Positions 49,275-57,876 of a DNA stretch of 64,000 bases are shown here, in pieces (the first letter of the stretch is position 1; each line of letters begins with the position of its first letter). A model generated the notes under the pieces. It was not told the DNA's origin. It saw only the letters and a program-made list of their open reading frames with translations, and made no database searches. The position numbers and the translations under genes are program-made. This stretch comes from CAUZIZ01 sp965222655 (GTDB taxonomy: Bacteria > Acidobacteriota > UBA6911 > RPQK01 > JAJDTT01), in NCBI GenBank assembly GCA_965222655.1, contig CBDCUP010000021.1:186001-250000 (forward strand). The letters run 5' to 3'.

Positions 49275-51152
49275 CTCGGGATAGGGGAAGCCCTCACGGG
49301 CCTTCCCCTCCCACACCACCAGGCATACGGGTCCGTACCAAGGCGGTTCGCTAGGGTTGAATGCGCTGATGATTAGCCAACCGAGGAAGACCTAACCGAT
49401 CGAAATAAGCATTCGGAAGCGCTATCCGGACCCCGGGCGCTTGACTGAGGGCCCAAGGGCCCTTGACGCTCCACGCGGTCCGCTGGGCCATATCCCGACT
49501 CACGCCCAGCCGGATCAACTCCGCCTGGCGTCGCCGGTAGACCTTCCACTGTTTCCATTGGACGCTGCGCAGGCGACGACGAATCCAGCTGTCCAGACCC
49601 CGCAGGACCCAGGGGCTCTCGACGTACCCAAAGTATCCAATCCAGCCCCGGAGGTAGCGGGACAATTCGTCCACACGCTGCTCCAGGCTGATCCCCCGGT
49701 TACGCCGCGTTAAACGACGCACCCGGGATCGAAACCGCTGGATCGATTCCGGCGCAATCTTGCGCCGGTTGGGCGATCGGCCTCCCGTGAACGTGAAGCC
49801 TAAGAACTTCCGCTTCTGGGGCTCATCCACCGCACTCTTCTCCCGATTGACACGCAGTTTCAGTCGCTGGCTCACAAACCGGCTCACACTCGCCATCACT
49901 CGCTCCCCCGCCCGCCGACTCCGCACATAAATGTTGCAGTCATCGGCATAGCGGACAAAACGGTGACCCCGGCGCTCCAGTTCCTCGTCCAGCTCATCCA
50001 GAACCACGTTCGAGAGAAAGGGGGACAGGGGGCTGCCTTGCGGCGTCCCTTCCGTCGGCGCACTCACCAGTCCGTACCGCAGAATCCCCGCGCTTAGATA
50101 CGCTCGGATCAACTTCAGTACCCGCTTGTCCCCAATCTCCCGCGCCAGCCGGCTCAGCAAACGATCGTGGTGAACTCGATCGAAAAACTTTTCTAAATCG
50201 AGATCGACCACGGTCCCGTAGCCCGCTTTCACGTAGTCTTGGGCACGCGCCACTGCCTGATGAGCCCTGCGCCCCGGTCGATAGCCATAGCTGGACTCTG
50301 AGAACGTGCGATCCCACTTGCGTTGCAGCACTTGCAGCATCGCTTGCTCGATAAATCGATCGATCACACACGGAATCCCGAGTCTTCGCTTGTCTTTCCT
50401 TCCCGGTTTCGGAATCTCCACCCCCTTGACAGGTCGCGGTTGATACTCCCCGCACAGCAGCTGTTCTTTGATCGACCGCCAGTTCGCCTTCAGGTACTCC
50501 GGCAGTTCATCGACGGTCATCCCGTCCACTCCCGGACCCCCTCGGTTCGCTCGCACTCGTCTCAACGCCGCTTCCAGATTACTTCGCTCGCATATCTCCT
50601 CCATGACGTTCTCACCAAACATCGGGCCTTCGGTTCGCCCTTTCGCTAAGGATGAATCCGCCGTCTCCCCGCTTCCCTGGGGCCGCACCCCAGCTGTTCG
50701 GTTTGAGGTCCGCTTCGGACTTCTCTGCCTCTGTTGATCACCCTTAAGATTGGACACCTACTAACCTCTCCCTACCGTTCGGGCCTTCCGTGAGTTTCCC
50801 CACCTACTATGCCCTCTGCGGACTCCTGGAGGGCGCTATGAAACCTTACGATTCCACCTGTCCTTCAAGGGACAGCCTCCCAGGCCTCCCGGGGTAAGGA
50901 CGCTGTCTTTCCGTACACAACCGCTGGATTTACGCTTCCGGATCTTGATGGATATGGACTTCGTCACCACGCGCTGACTCGTCCGACCTTGGCGCCTACT
51001 TATCCAGTTTCTGTGCGTCGGCTCGTACGTTTGCTCCACACTTCCTTCAGACCCCACCTCGCGGTGACGCCCTTGTGCTTCGCTAGCCTTCACCTCCATC
51101 AGGTTGGCGGAGGGACTTGCACCCTCCCAGACAGCGCGCGTGCCCGGCACGC
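49275..51152 (-). mobile_element. Group II intron, copy 2 (1,878 bp, apparently intact)
   Basis: Reverse-complement twin of 20171-22048, with equal length and no difference that I could find in the stretches compared. The 3' end on this strand is at 49275 (CCCGAG before TTCGCGCC) and the 5' end at 51152. The same domain V/VI-like hairpins lie at 49290-49350. Since the host segments differ between loci by several per cent while the introns do not, the intron arrived at one or both sites recently. Confidence 0.8.
49351..50757 (-). CDS. ltrA: Group II intron reverse transcriptase/maturase (copy 2)
   Basis: 468 aa, identical to the protein at 20566-21972, with the YADD box at 270-273, all RT blocks and the X domain intact, and no HNH domain. 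The GTG start has the same GGGAGAGG site. It is presumably active on either RNA copy. The opposite orientation means the 27-kb interval is flanked by long perfect inverted repeats. Confidence 0.9.
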   Translation of the reverse strand: MSNLKGDQQRQRSPKRTSNRTAGVRPQGSGETADSSLAKGRTEGPMFGENVMEEICERSNLEAALRRVRANRGGPGVDGMTVDELPEYLKANWRSIKEQLLCGEYQPRPVKGVEIPKPGRKDKRRLGIPCVIDRFIEQAMLQVLQRKWDRTFSESSYGYRPGRRAHQAVARAQDYVKAGYGTVVDLDLEKFFDRVHHDRLLSRLAREIGDKRVLKLIRAYLSAGILRYGLVSAPTEGTPQGSPLSPFLSNVVLDELDEELERRGHRFVRYADDCNIYVRSRRAGERVMASVSRFVSQRLKLRVNREKSAVDEPQKRKFLGFTFTGGRSPNRRKIAPESIQRFRSRVRRLTRRNRGISLEQRVDELSRYLRGWIGYFGYVESPWVLRGLDSWIRRRLRSVQWKQWKVYRRRQAELIRLGVSRDMAQRTAWSVKGPWALSQAPGVRIALPNAYFDRLGLPRLANHQRIQP

Positions 51153-51765
51153 GCGTAGTAGACCCGGCCTTCAGGCCGGGGTCAGCTGCGGCGCTATCCC
51201 TCCTGAGGGCCTTTCAAGGTCCTTCTCGAACCGCGGCTTTAGCCATCTTCGACCCGGAGCCTGGCTGAAGCCTGCATTCGAGAAGCCCGCTAAAGCAGGC
51301 TCCGGCATCTGCTTGCTCGCCCACCCGGCCCTGTGAAGGACCGGTCTAATACGCTTCGCGCCAGGCCGCTGAAGCGGCCTCCTTGAACGGGAAACATCCA
51401 CCGAAGGTCAGCGTTTCTCCGCGATATGAGGTCGCTCGCTACAGTTAGGTTCTGGACGAGAGGCAAGCTAGGAAGTACCGCGGGGGTCCAAGGAGCCAAT
51501 TCCCGAGAGGAAGAGAGGTCTGGGAGCTAGCCCGGACTTCTCATCGCTTGTCGTAGCGAGGCGCCGCAAGGGCCGTCCTGGCAAGGCTTGCGACCGAGGC
51601 CCCCGCAGTCGTACTCGTGCAGTACGTCGAGGAGGCCGAGAGAGCGTAACACAGCCAGGACGGATGTTTGCGGCGACGCAGTAGACCAGCGATGAGAAAT
51701 ACGGGCTAGGGTTGACCTGCTGAGCTGGTTGACTCTGGCCTTTGCGGACTTCTAGACTCTCGGTT
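51153..51765. other. Host-repeat remainder and foldback element upstream of the Kdo hydroxylase gene
   Basis: 613 bp without a gene. 51153-51443 is host repeat, 51527-51709 is the foldback element, and 51710-51765 is the short leader of the Kdo hydroxylase gene. Confidence 0.6.
51527..51709. repeat. 183-bp foldback (long imperfect hairpin) element
   Basis: The ends are inverted repeats: CTAGCCCGGACTTCTCATCG at the left and, read in reverse at the right, CTAGCCCGTATTTCTCATCG, extended by CTTGTC/CTGGTC. Further in, CCGTCCTGGC pairs with GCCAGGACGG (near 51571 and 51653), and GTACTCGTGCAGTAC forms the tip. The whole sequence can fold on itself. No coding frame. Confidence 0.75.
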
Positions 51766-52668
51766 ATGCGACTCGTTCCGGTCGAAGAAGCTAGGGGAGA
51801 AGAGAAGTCTGCTTCGTCGTCGGATTACTGCCGGCTCTTGGAAGAGGGAAACATCCTCTTTTTCGAGCACCTGCCTTTTGAGCTGGCTGAGGCGGATCTC
51901 CAGTTTCTTTTAAGCCAGAAACAGACCGGGGCTCAGTTTCATAAGAACATTGCCTATCGGCCCCAGCTGGACCGAATCACAGGATTCAAGAAAGGCTCTG
52001 AAACGGATAGGGAGCGTCTGCTTGCAGTCATGCGACGCTATTCGGGAGCAGCCATTGATTTCCTCGCTAGACTGTTGCCCGACTACGCCATAAATTGGAA
52101 GGTGGACTACGCCAGCTTCCGGCCTCAGGAGGAAGAAGGACGCGACGTCAGGCTGCGGGCCAGAAACGATTTGCTCCACGTCGATTCCTTTCCTACGCGG
52201 CCAACTGAGGGGGATCGGATCCTCCGTTTTTTCACGAATATCAACCCGGATCAACAGAGACGCTGGTTGACGGCCGATCCCTTGCCCCAACTGATCGAAT
52301 ACCTGCAAGGGAAGGGGAGTATTCCCGATCATCTGTTGGCCGCCCCGGGAGTTGCAACGCGAGCGGTCCGGTCCCTCAAAATGCAGCTTCGTAGGCTTGG
52401 GCTCTCGGTACGAGTGGGATCTTCCTATGACGATTTCATGCTCCGCCTCCACCACTACCTGAAGGAGAATCAGAGCCTCTTGAGCGACTTCCCGACCTAT
52501 TCCTGGGATTTTCCACCCGGCGCTAGTTGGCTGGTCTTTACCGACATCGTTCCGCATGCGGCCCTGTCGGGCCGTTTCGCGCTGGAACAGACACTGATCA
52601 TCTCCCACCGTGCCCAGGTCCTGCCTGAGAAGGCCCCACTAGCAATCCTGCAGGGGCTTCTACGTTAG
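51766..52668 (+). CDS. kdoO: Kdo hydroxylase (KdoO family)
   Basis: 300 aa from the ATG at 51766. The block NDLLHVDSFPTRPTEGDRIL is characteristic of 3-deoxy-D-manno-oct-2-ulosonic acid hydroxylases: His138 and Asp140 form the iron-binding H-x-D of Fe(II)/2-oxoglutarate dioxygenases, and His257 in DIVPHAALSG is the distal ligand. RFFTNINPDQQRRW is the conserved continuation. It hydroxylates Kdo in the inner core of lipopolysaccharide, producing Ko. Its presence implies a Kdo-bearing outer membrane. No other LPS gene is adjacent. The leader follows directly on the foldback element. Confidence 0.85.
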   Translation: MRLVPVEEARGEEKSASSSDYCRLLEEGNILFFEHLPFELAEADLQFLLSQKQTGAQFHKNIAYRPQLDRITGFKKGSETDRERLLAVMRRYSGAAIDFLARLLPDYAINWKVDYASFRPQEEEGRDVRLRARNDLLHVDSFPTRPTEGDRILRFFTNINPDQQRRWLTADPLPQLIEYLQGKGSIPDHLLAAPGVATRAVRSLKMQLRRLGLSVRVGSSYDDFMLRLHHYLKENQSLLSDFPTYSWDFPPGASWLVFTDIVPHAALSGRFALEQTLIISHRAQVLPEKAPLAILQGLLR

Positions 52669-52771
52669 GCTACCTCTCTTTGTTAGCGCGATACCTTCCG
52701 GCGCGACTTCGTCAACTGTGTTCGAGGTGTTGACCTGGACATCCACTCATGCGGTACTGTTAGCCAGAATA

Positions 52772-53107
52772 ATGAGCGAACCTATGCCGAAAACCTCACC
52801 GAACATCCGATTCACCAGACGTGCCCTCGCAAGCCTCACGGCGGGCGGTCTCGCCGGAGAAAGCTTGCTGGAGGCTACGCTGCAAGAAACACGAACGACC
52901 CAGGCACTTTCCCTGGAGACCGTTAAGGTGCTCCTGGAGTTTCTGGGCCAGCCAGCTGCCAACCAACTGGAGCTGGAGCGAATGAGGCCGGCTCTGGAGC
53001 AGACTGTCCGGGCGATCCAGGTCATTCGGGATTTCGAGATTCCCCTTACTCTGGAGCCGGCCTTTGTCTTTCGCCCCGACGGCGGTGAGGACGACCGTAC
53101 CCCATGA
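52772..53107 (+). CDS. GatC-like accessory protein of the adjacent amidase
   Basis: 111 aa from MSEPMPKTSPNIRFTRRALAS (52772). The N-terminus has a twin-arginine-like FTRRALASLTAGGLAG, then a helical region (ETVKVLLEFLG..., ERMRPALEQTVRAIQVIRDF) and the end IPLTLEPAFVFRPDGG. The 'L.pal...l..ir.f.ip...ePaf.F' ending recalls GatC and AtzG-like subunits that embrace an amidase partner. Its stop overlaps the amidase start (ATGA at 53104-53107), so the two are made together. A membrane or export role for the basic N-terminus is uncertain. Confidence 0.6.
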   Translation: MSEPMPKTSPNIRFTRRALASLTAGGLAGESLLEATLQETRTTQALSLETVKVLLEFLGQPAANQLELERMRPALEQTVRAIQVIRDFEIPLTLEPAFVFRPDGGEDDRTP

Positions 53108-54507
53108 GTGAGGATCTCTGTTACCAGTCGATCGGCGAGCTGGCAGCCCAGCTCGAGTCGAAGCAGATCTCCCCGGTGGAGCTGACCCGTGCCTACCTGG
53201 AGCGTATCCGGGATCTGGACGGCAAGCTGAATTCCTACATCACCCCGACCGAGGATGTGGCGATTCGGCAGGCCCGGCGGGCTGAGGCCGAGATCGTGGC
53301 CGGCCGTTACCGAGGACCACTGCACGGCGTTCCCTACGCCGTGAAGGACCTGGTGGCGACGAAGGGGATTCGGACCACCTGGGGCTCACGGTTGTTCGAG
53401 GATCAGGTTCCCGATCACGATGCCACCATCATCGAGCGGCTTCGGGGTGCCGGGGCCGTCCTGTTGGGGAAGCTGTCCATGAGTGAGCTGGCCGCCGGAG
53501 GGCTGCCTGAGGCTGCGCTGAACGGGCCGGTACACAATCCCTGGAAACTGGATCACTGGACCTTCGGCTCCTCGACCGGCCCCGCCGCGAGTGTGGCGGC
53601 AGGGCTGGCGGCGTTTGCCATCGGTTCAGAGACGACGACATCGATTCTTCGCCCCGCCAGCACCACCGGCATCGTCGGCTTGCGGCCGACCTACGGCCGG
53701 GTGAGCCGACACGGGATCATGCCGCTGAGCTGGACCATGGACAAGGTGGGTCCCATGGCCCGCCGCGTGGCCGACTGCGCGACGGTGCTGGCCGCCATCC
53801 ACGGCGCCGACTCGCATGACCCTACGTCGGTCAGCGCTCCCTTTGATTTCCGTCCCGGGGAGAGAATCGCAGGACGGCGCGTGGGAGTCATCCGCGCGGA
53901 GTTCCAGCAGCTCCGGGGTCTTCCCGTAGAGGACACCTACCGGCAGGCTCTCGATGTTCTGCAGGGCCTCGGGGTGATCCTGGAGGATGTCCAGCTGCTC
54001 AGCTTTCCCTACCGGGAGGTGAGCAGCTTCATCTGGCAGGTGGAGGGCTTCTCCGTTTTCGAACCCTGGCTCAGGGACGGCAGACTCCAGCGGGCCCTGC
54101 TGAACAAGGATCGCTGGATCGGCTGGAGAGCGGCGGCCCTGATCCCGGCGCCCGACTATATGAAGGCGCTTCGCATCCGCCAGGCCGTCGTCCGGGCTGT
54201 CGGCGAGTTGACACGCAGATTCGATGTCCTCGTAGCGCCCATGAATCCCCTGGGAGCCACTCCCATCGAACGGCCGGCGGATGCCGGCAAGTCGGAGCGC
54301 CCCAATCTGGAAGCCGGGCTCCAGTACCAGGGAACCCTGGCGGGTATCCCGGCAATCTCGGTCCCCTGCGGATTCACACGCCGGGGCCTGCCTGTGGGCC
54401 TGGCCTTCGTAGCGGGAGGCATGAGAGACGGCGCGGCCTGTCAGATGGCCCATGCCTTCGAGCAGGCGACAGGGTGGCATCGGCGCCGGCCTACTTTTCG
54501 TGAATAG
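53104..54507 (+). CDS. Amidase-signature-family hydrolase
   Basis: 467 aa with the complete amidase-signature core: GVPYAVKDLVATKG (catalytic Lys81), FGSSTGPAASVAAG (cis-Ser region 156-157), and GSETTTSILRPASTTGIVGLRPTYGRVS with nucleophile Ser180. The segment before Ser180 reads E-T-T-T-S, where most members have G-G-S, so the oxyanion loop is altered; activity may still be present. It cleaves carboxamides in the cytoplasm or, if exported with its partner, the periplasm. It is coupled to the GatC-like gene by a 4-bp overlap. It is not glutamyl-tRNA amidotransferase, as no gatB is nearby. Confidence 0.85.
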   Translation: MSEDLCYQSIGELAAQLESKQISPVELTRAYLERIRDLDGKLNSYITPTEDVAIRQARRAEAEIVAGRYRGPLHGVPYAVKDLVATKGIRTTWGSRLFEDQVPDHDATIIERLRGAGAVLLGKLSMSELAAGGLPEAALNGPVHNPWKLDHWTFGSSTGPAASVAAGLAAFAIGSETTTSILRPASTTGIVGLRPTYGRVSRHGIMPLSWTMDKVGPMARRVADCATVLAAIHGADSHDPTSVSAPFDFRPGERIAGRRVGVIRAEFQQLRGLPVEDTYRQALDVLQGLGVILEDVQLLSFPYREVSSFIWQVEGFSVFEPWLRDGRLQRALLNKDRWIGWRAAALIPAPDYMKALRIRQAVVRAVGELTRRFDVLVAPMNPLGATPIERPADAGKSERPNLEAGLQYQGTLAGIPAISVPCGFTRRGLPVGLAFVAGGMRDGAACQMAHAFEQATGWHRRRPTFRE

Positions 54508-54570
54508 GTGTAGGAGTGGCTTTTTCGGATACCCTGGGAGGAGGCTGAGCATGACCTACCTGGGCCGAAT

Positions 54571-54663
54571 ACTTCCGAGGACACAGATTGCTGGGCGAAG
54601 CGGCGTTGCAGCTGAAGATCTCGATCCGCTACGCCAAGATATACTCGTTCCAGTTCGACTAGA
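54571..54663 (+). pseudogene. Possible C-terminal remnant of a secreted glycan-active protein
   Basis: One frame reads YFRGHRLLGEAALQLKISIRYAKIYSFQFD and stops. A 'Gr.lrLri.lrdA.LYsFqF' ending is common at the C-terminus of sialidase- or GH-like secreted proteins in these phyla. No upstream part is present. Weakly supported. Confidence 0.3.
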
Positions 54664-54747
54664 GCACTCGCTCGCGCCTGGGCGGCCCTTCCAAGTTCGA
54701 ACCCGGCTTTAACCCTTGGTGCTTGGAATCTGGAAGTTACTCCGTCT

Positions 54748-56154
54748 TCAATAGGGCCCGATGCGCTGGCTTCCTACATCCATTGATGCCAGCAGGGTGG
54801 CGTCGAAGCTGGCATGGACTAGATCGGACTTGATTTGGCTGTGGCCGGGATCGTGCCAGAGATTGTTGAATTCCCAGGGATCTGCCTCGAGGTCGTAGAG
54901 TTCGCCCAGTTGGTGGCCGTGGTAAATGCACAGCTTGTATCGCCGGTCTCGGTACATTGTGGCGAAGGTTCCGTCTCCGCTGCCGGGAACGAAGGCTGAA
55001 TCGAGCGCATCGTAGTATTCGCAGCGGACGAAATCTCGATGGTGATTGGGCGCTTTCTCTCCCTTTAGGATCGGGACCAGGCTCTTGCCCTGAAGCTGAG
55101 CCGGAGCTGCCACCCCTGCCAGGTCCAGGATCGTTGCTGATTTATCGATCAGTTCTACCAGAGCATCGCTTCTCAGACCCGCTACAATCTGGGCCTTCCA
55201 GCTGAAGATCAACGGCACCCGGACCAGGCCTTCGTAGAAGCGGCAGCCCTTGTAGAGCAATCCATGATCGCCCAGCATCTCACCGTGGTCGCTGGTAAAG
55301 ATGATCACGGTGTTCTCGCGCTCTCCCGTTTCCTCCAGGCAGGTCAGAATGCGCTCGAGCTGATCATCGATCTGGGCGATCATCGCGTAGTAGAGAGCCT
55401 GCTGCTGCCGTCCCTCGAACTCCGAGGGAGGCCTGGCCTGAGTCTGGAAATCGAGGGATCCGAGCCGCCTCTGCTGTTGAAGATCGGTTTCTCGAAAGTG
55501 GGGACCGGGGAGGGAATTGGGGTCGAAGCGCTCCGCGTAGCTGCGGGGAGGAATAAAGGGTGGGTGGGGATCGTAGACGTTCACTGTCAACATCCACGGC
55601 TGACTTCGTCGCTGCGTGATGAACTCGAGGGCGCAGTCCGAAGCCCATTTGGTTTGATGCAAGTCGGGTGGGACGCGGTCGTCACTCTGCCGGAGCGAGT
55701 CCAGGTCTCCGCCCTGGTGGCGCACCCAGTCGGCGTAGTCATGACCCTGGGCCCAGTCGTCACGGGGAGCATGACTGAACCTCCAATAGCTGTAACCGTC
55801 ATCAAGTCGCGGCTCGGTTCGGCTGGCCGCACTCTGGAGGTGGAACTTCCCCACCATTCCACAGTCATAGCCACTGTCGGCGAGCTGTCTTGAGATCAGT
55901 TTGGGGTGGTTGGCGAAGGACTCATTCCCGTTGCGGCAGTTGTGAATTCTGCCTGGATACATTCCCGTCATGAAGCTCGAGCGGCTGGGTGTGCAAATCG
56001 GACTCTGACAATAGGCGTGTGTAAAGGCAGCTCCACTGGCTACCAGTCGATCGAGGGTTGGAGTCCTCACGTGGGGATTTCCCAGAGCGCCAATAGTGTC
56101 GAAACGCTGCTGGTCGGTACAATACCAGAGGATGTTCGGTCGCTTATCAGCCAT
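54748..56154 (-). CDS. Type I sulfatase-like hydrolase without signal peptide
   Basis: 468 aa. RPNILWYCTDQQRFDT at the N-terminus has the first Asp/Gln metal ligands, C-T-P-S-R at 54-58 is the formylglycine site, GMVGKFHL (about 99-106) supplies the Lys/His pair, and TSDHGEMLGDHG near 291 the C-terminal Asp/His ligands. The protein starts directly with the domain and has no signal peptide, so it may act in the cytoplasm on transported sulfated small molecules, or be choline-sulfatase/phosphonate-hydrolase-like. It is divergent from the second MetE-like gene across 80 bp. Confidence 0.87.
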   Translation of the reverse strand: MADKRPNILWYCTDQQRFDTIGALGNPHVRTPTLDRLVASGAAFTHAYCQSPICTPSRSSFMTGMYPGRIHNCRNGNESFANHPKLISRQLADSGYDCGMVGKFHLQSAASRTEPRLDDGYSYWRFSHAPRDDWAQGHDYADWVRHQGGDLDSLRQSDDRVPPDLHQTKWASDCALEFITQRRSQPWMLTVNVYDPHPPFIPPRSYAERFDPNSLPGPHFRETDLQQQRRLGSLDFQTQARPPSEFEGRQQQALYYAMIAQIDDQLERILTCLEETGERENTVIIFTSDHGEMLGDHGLLYKGCRFYEGLVRVPLIFSWKAQIVAGLRSDALVELIDKSATILDLAGVAAPAQLQGKSLVPILKGEKAPNHHRDFVRCEYYDALDSAFVPGSGDGTFATMYRDRRYKLCIYHGHQLGELYDLEADPWEFNNLWHDPGHSQIKSDLVHASFDATLLASMDVGSQRIGPY

Positions 56155-56234
56155 AAGCTAAGGGCCCTGAGGGCCTCAATACCTTTGATCTTTGGCGCGG
56201 TTATCGTACCTTAGACCTCAGCCAAAGGATAACC

Positions 56235-57395
56235 ATGTTTGGAATCACACGGGATAGACTGCTCCCCACGGCAATCGTCGGCTCCTATCCGAGGCCCCAG
56301 TGGTTTCAGGAGAGTCTCAGGGGTCGAGCCTTCAAGCAGGCACTCACGGATGCAAGTTACCGCGAACAGTACCTGGACGCCGTTGCCTGCATCCTCAATG
56401 ATCAGGTAAGGGCCGGGCTGGATATATTGACGGATGGCGACTGCCGATTCGACCTGGATGTGGGGGGGAGGTCCTGGTTTTTTTATCCCCTCGAGCGAAT
56501 CTCCGGCATCGAGGGGCATCGCGATACCGCTCCCGGATGGTCAGAGCGCCTGGATCTTCGTCCGGGAAAGATCCTGTGGGAGGTACAGGAGGCCTACCAA
56601 GCCCCCACGGCAGTAGAGAAGCTCGAACGCGGACCCCTTGAGTATGCGGCGGTCTGGAAGGCAGCTCAGCGGTTAGTCGATCGTCCAGTGAAGTTTGGCA
56701 GCATCAGTGCCCAGTCCCTCTCCAGCATGCTCTGGAACCAGGCCTATTCCTCCGACCGCGAACTGATCATGGATCTGGCGTCGATCATCAACGGGGAGCT
56801 GAAAGAACTGGTGGCTGCCGGCTGTGGCCTGATTCAGGTAGAGGAGCCTCAGCACCATTTCCGTGCCCTGAATCCGAAGACCACGCCAGCCGACCTGGAT
56901 TTCTTCACCGAGGCCTTCAATCGAGAGGTCGAGGGGGTAGAAGCCGAGATCTGGGTGCATACCTGTTGGGGTAATCCCAATCAGCAGAGCCTGTTCTGGG
57001 AGCGCCCCAGCTACGAGGCGGCATTGCCCCACCTGCTCGACCTCGACGCCGACGTGATCACCTTCGAGTGTGCAAGTACCGGGGGACGTGATTTGCCCCT
57101 TTTCGAAAAGTATCCCTCCGACAAGAAGATCGCCGTAGGAGTTGTCAGTCACACCAACACCGTCGTCGAGCCACCCGAAGTCGTGGCTGAGCTCATCCGC
57201 AAGGCCCTGCGTCACATTCCAGTGGAGCGCTTGCTGGTGACATCGGATTGTGGCTTCGGACGAGAAGGAATCTCCCGCCGGATTGCTTTCTACAAGTGCG
57301 TTGCTCTAGTGGAGGGTACCAATTTGGTCCGCAGAGAGTTGGGCCTGCCCGAAGCAAAGATTCTTGCATCCGATCCTCATCTGGGTTCGTTCTAG
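56235..57395 (+). CDS. MetE C-terminal-domain-like (UROD/MetE-like) protein 2
   Basis: 386 aa behind AAAGGA. The order of blocks is TAIVGSYPRPQWF, GLDILTDGDCRF, LIQVEEPQHHF, EIWVHTCWGNPNQ, ITFECAST and LLVTSDCGFGREG. It is the methionine-synthase catalytic barrel with the zinc ligands His/Cys/Cys in place (H-T-C-W-G; C in SDCGFG), lacking the N-terminal half. The long family is found beside transporters and amidohydrolases and may cleave or transfer methyl or C-S groups of small organosulfur compounds. The sodium:solute symporter genes follow 155 bp downstream on the same strand, so it could process the imported substrate. That link is inference. Confidence 0.8.
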   Translation: MFGITRDRLLPTAIVGSYPRPQWFQESLRGRAFKQALTDASYREQYLDAVACILNDQVRAGLDILTDGDCRFDLDVGGRSWFFYPLERISGIEGHRDTAPGWSERLDLRPGKILWEVQEAYQAPTAVEKLERGPLEYAAVWKAAQRLVDRPVKFGSISAQSLSSMLWNQAYSSDRELIMDLASIINGELKELVAAGCGLIQVEEPQHHFRALNPKTTPADLDFFTEAFNREVEGVEAEIWVHTCWGNPNQQSLFWERPSYEAALPHLLDLDADVITFECASTGGRDLPLFEKYPSDKKIAVGVVSHTNTVVEPPEVVAELIRKALRHIPVERLLVTSDCGFGREGISRRIAFYKCVALVEGTNLVRRELGLPEAKILASDPHLGSF

Positions 57396-57549
57396 TAAGG
57401 GACTTCCAGTGGGCCCCCCCTCCCGAAGATTGCTTCCTCCAGATGTCCCATACCTCGACCTCTGGATTCAGATAGGGATTGCCCAGCAGTGGTGTGGTAG
57501 TATGACCCGGCCCTGTCCTCGTCCCAGCTATCGTGAGGTGTAGGAAAGC

Positions 57550-57876
57550 ATGGAATCCGTCAACTTGCTGCGTCCTAGAGGTCGGTACTTCAAAGCAGTA
57601 ACCCGTCTTATTTTCGTGGTGCTGGCCCTCTGGTTCCTGGTGGTCTATGGCTTTCAGTTCCTTCTGGTACTGATCCAACGAGACTCGCTCGGTTCGAGCT
57701 GGCTGACGGATGCACGTTTTCTGGGCTTCCCCTTCCACTACTGGTTCACGGGACAGTTCGCCATTCTCGCGTTTCTCCTCCTCTGCCTGCTGTTCAACCG
57801 ACGCTACGACCAGATCATCGCGAAGGAGCTGGTAGCCACCTCCGAGGTAGAAGGGAACGACCATGGAAGCCCTTGA
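57550..57876 (+). CDS. Sodium:solute symporter small subunit (DUF4212)
   Basis: 108 aa with two membrane segments (IFVVLALWFLVVYGFQFLLV near 21-40 and FAILAFLLLCLLFN near 70-83) and the conserved PFHYWFTGQ between them. This is the DUF4212/TIGR03647 small subunit that partners a large SSS-family permease. It overlaps the large-subunit start by 14 bp, so both are translated together. AGGA precedes the ATG. Confidence 0.85.
   Translation: MESVNLLRPRGRYFKAVTRLIFVVLALWFLVVYGFQFLLVLIQRDSLGSSWLTDARFLGFPFHYWFTGQFAILAFLLLCLLFNRRYDQIIAKELVATSEVEGNDHGSP

Larger units (their letters stand above)
49249..51443. repeat. Hairpin-rich host repeat (copy 2), left arm occupied by a group II intron
   Basis: Same plus-strand order as copy 1: left arm AGACCGCTTCAGCGGTCT plus GGCGCGAA (49249-49274), then the intron, then GCGTAGTAGACC, the central palindrome segment (51163-51344, about 95% like 19981-20160 by eye), an uninterrupted right arm GGTCTAATACGCTTCGCGCC (51342-51361) and the tail to 51443. 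Here the intron sits in the left arm and on the opposite strand. Confidence 0.75.
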
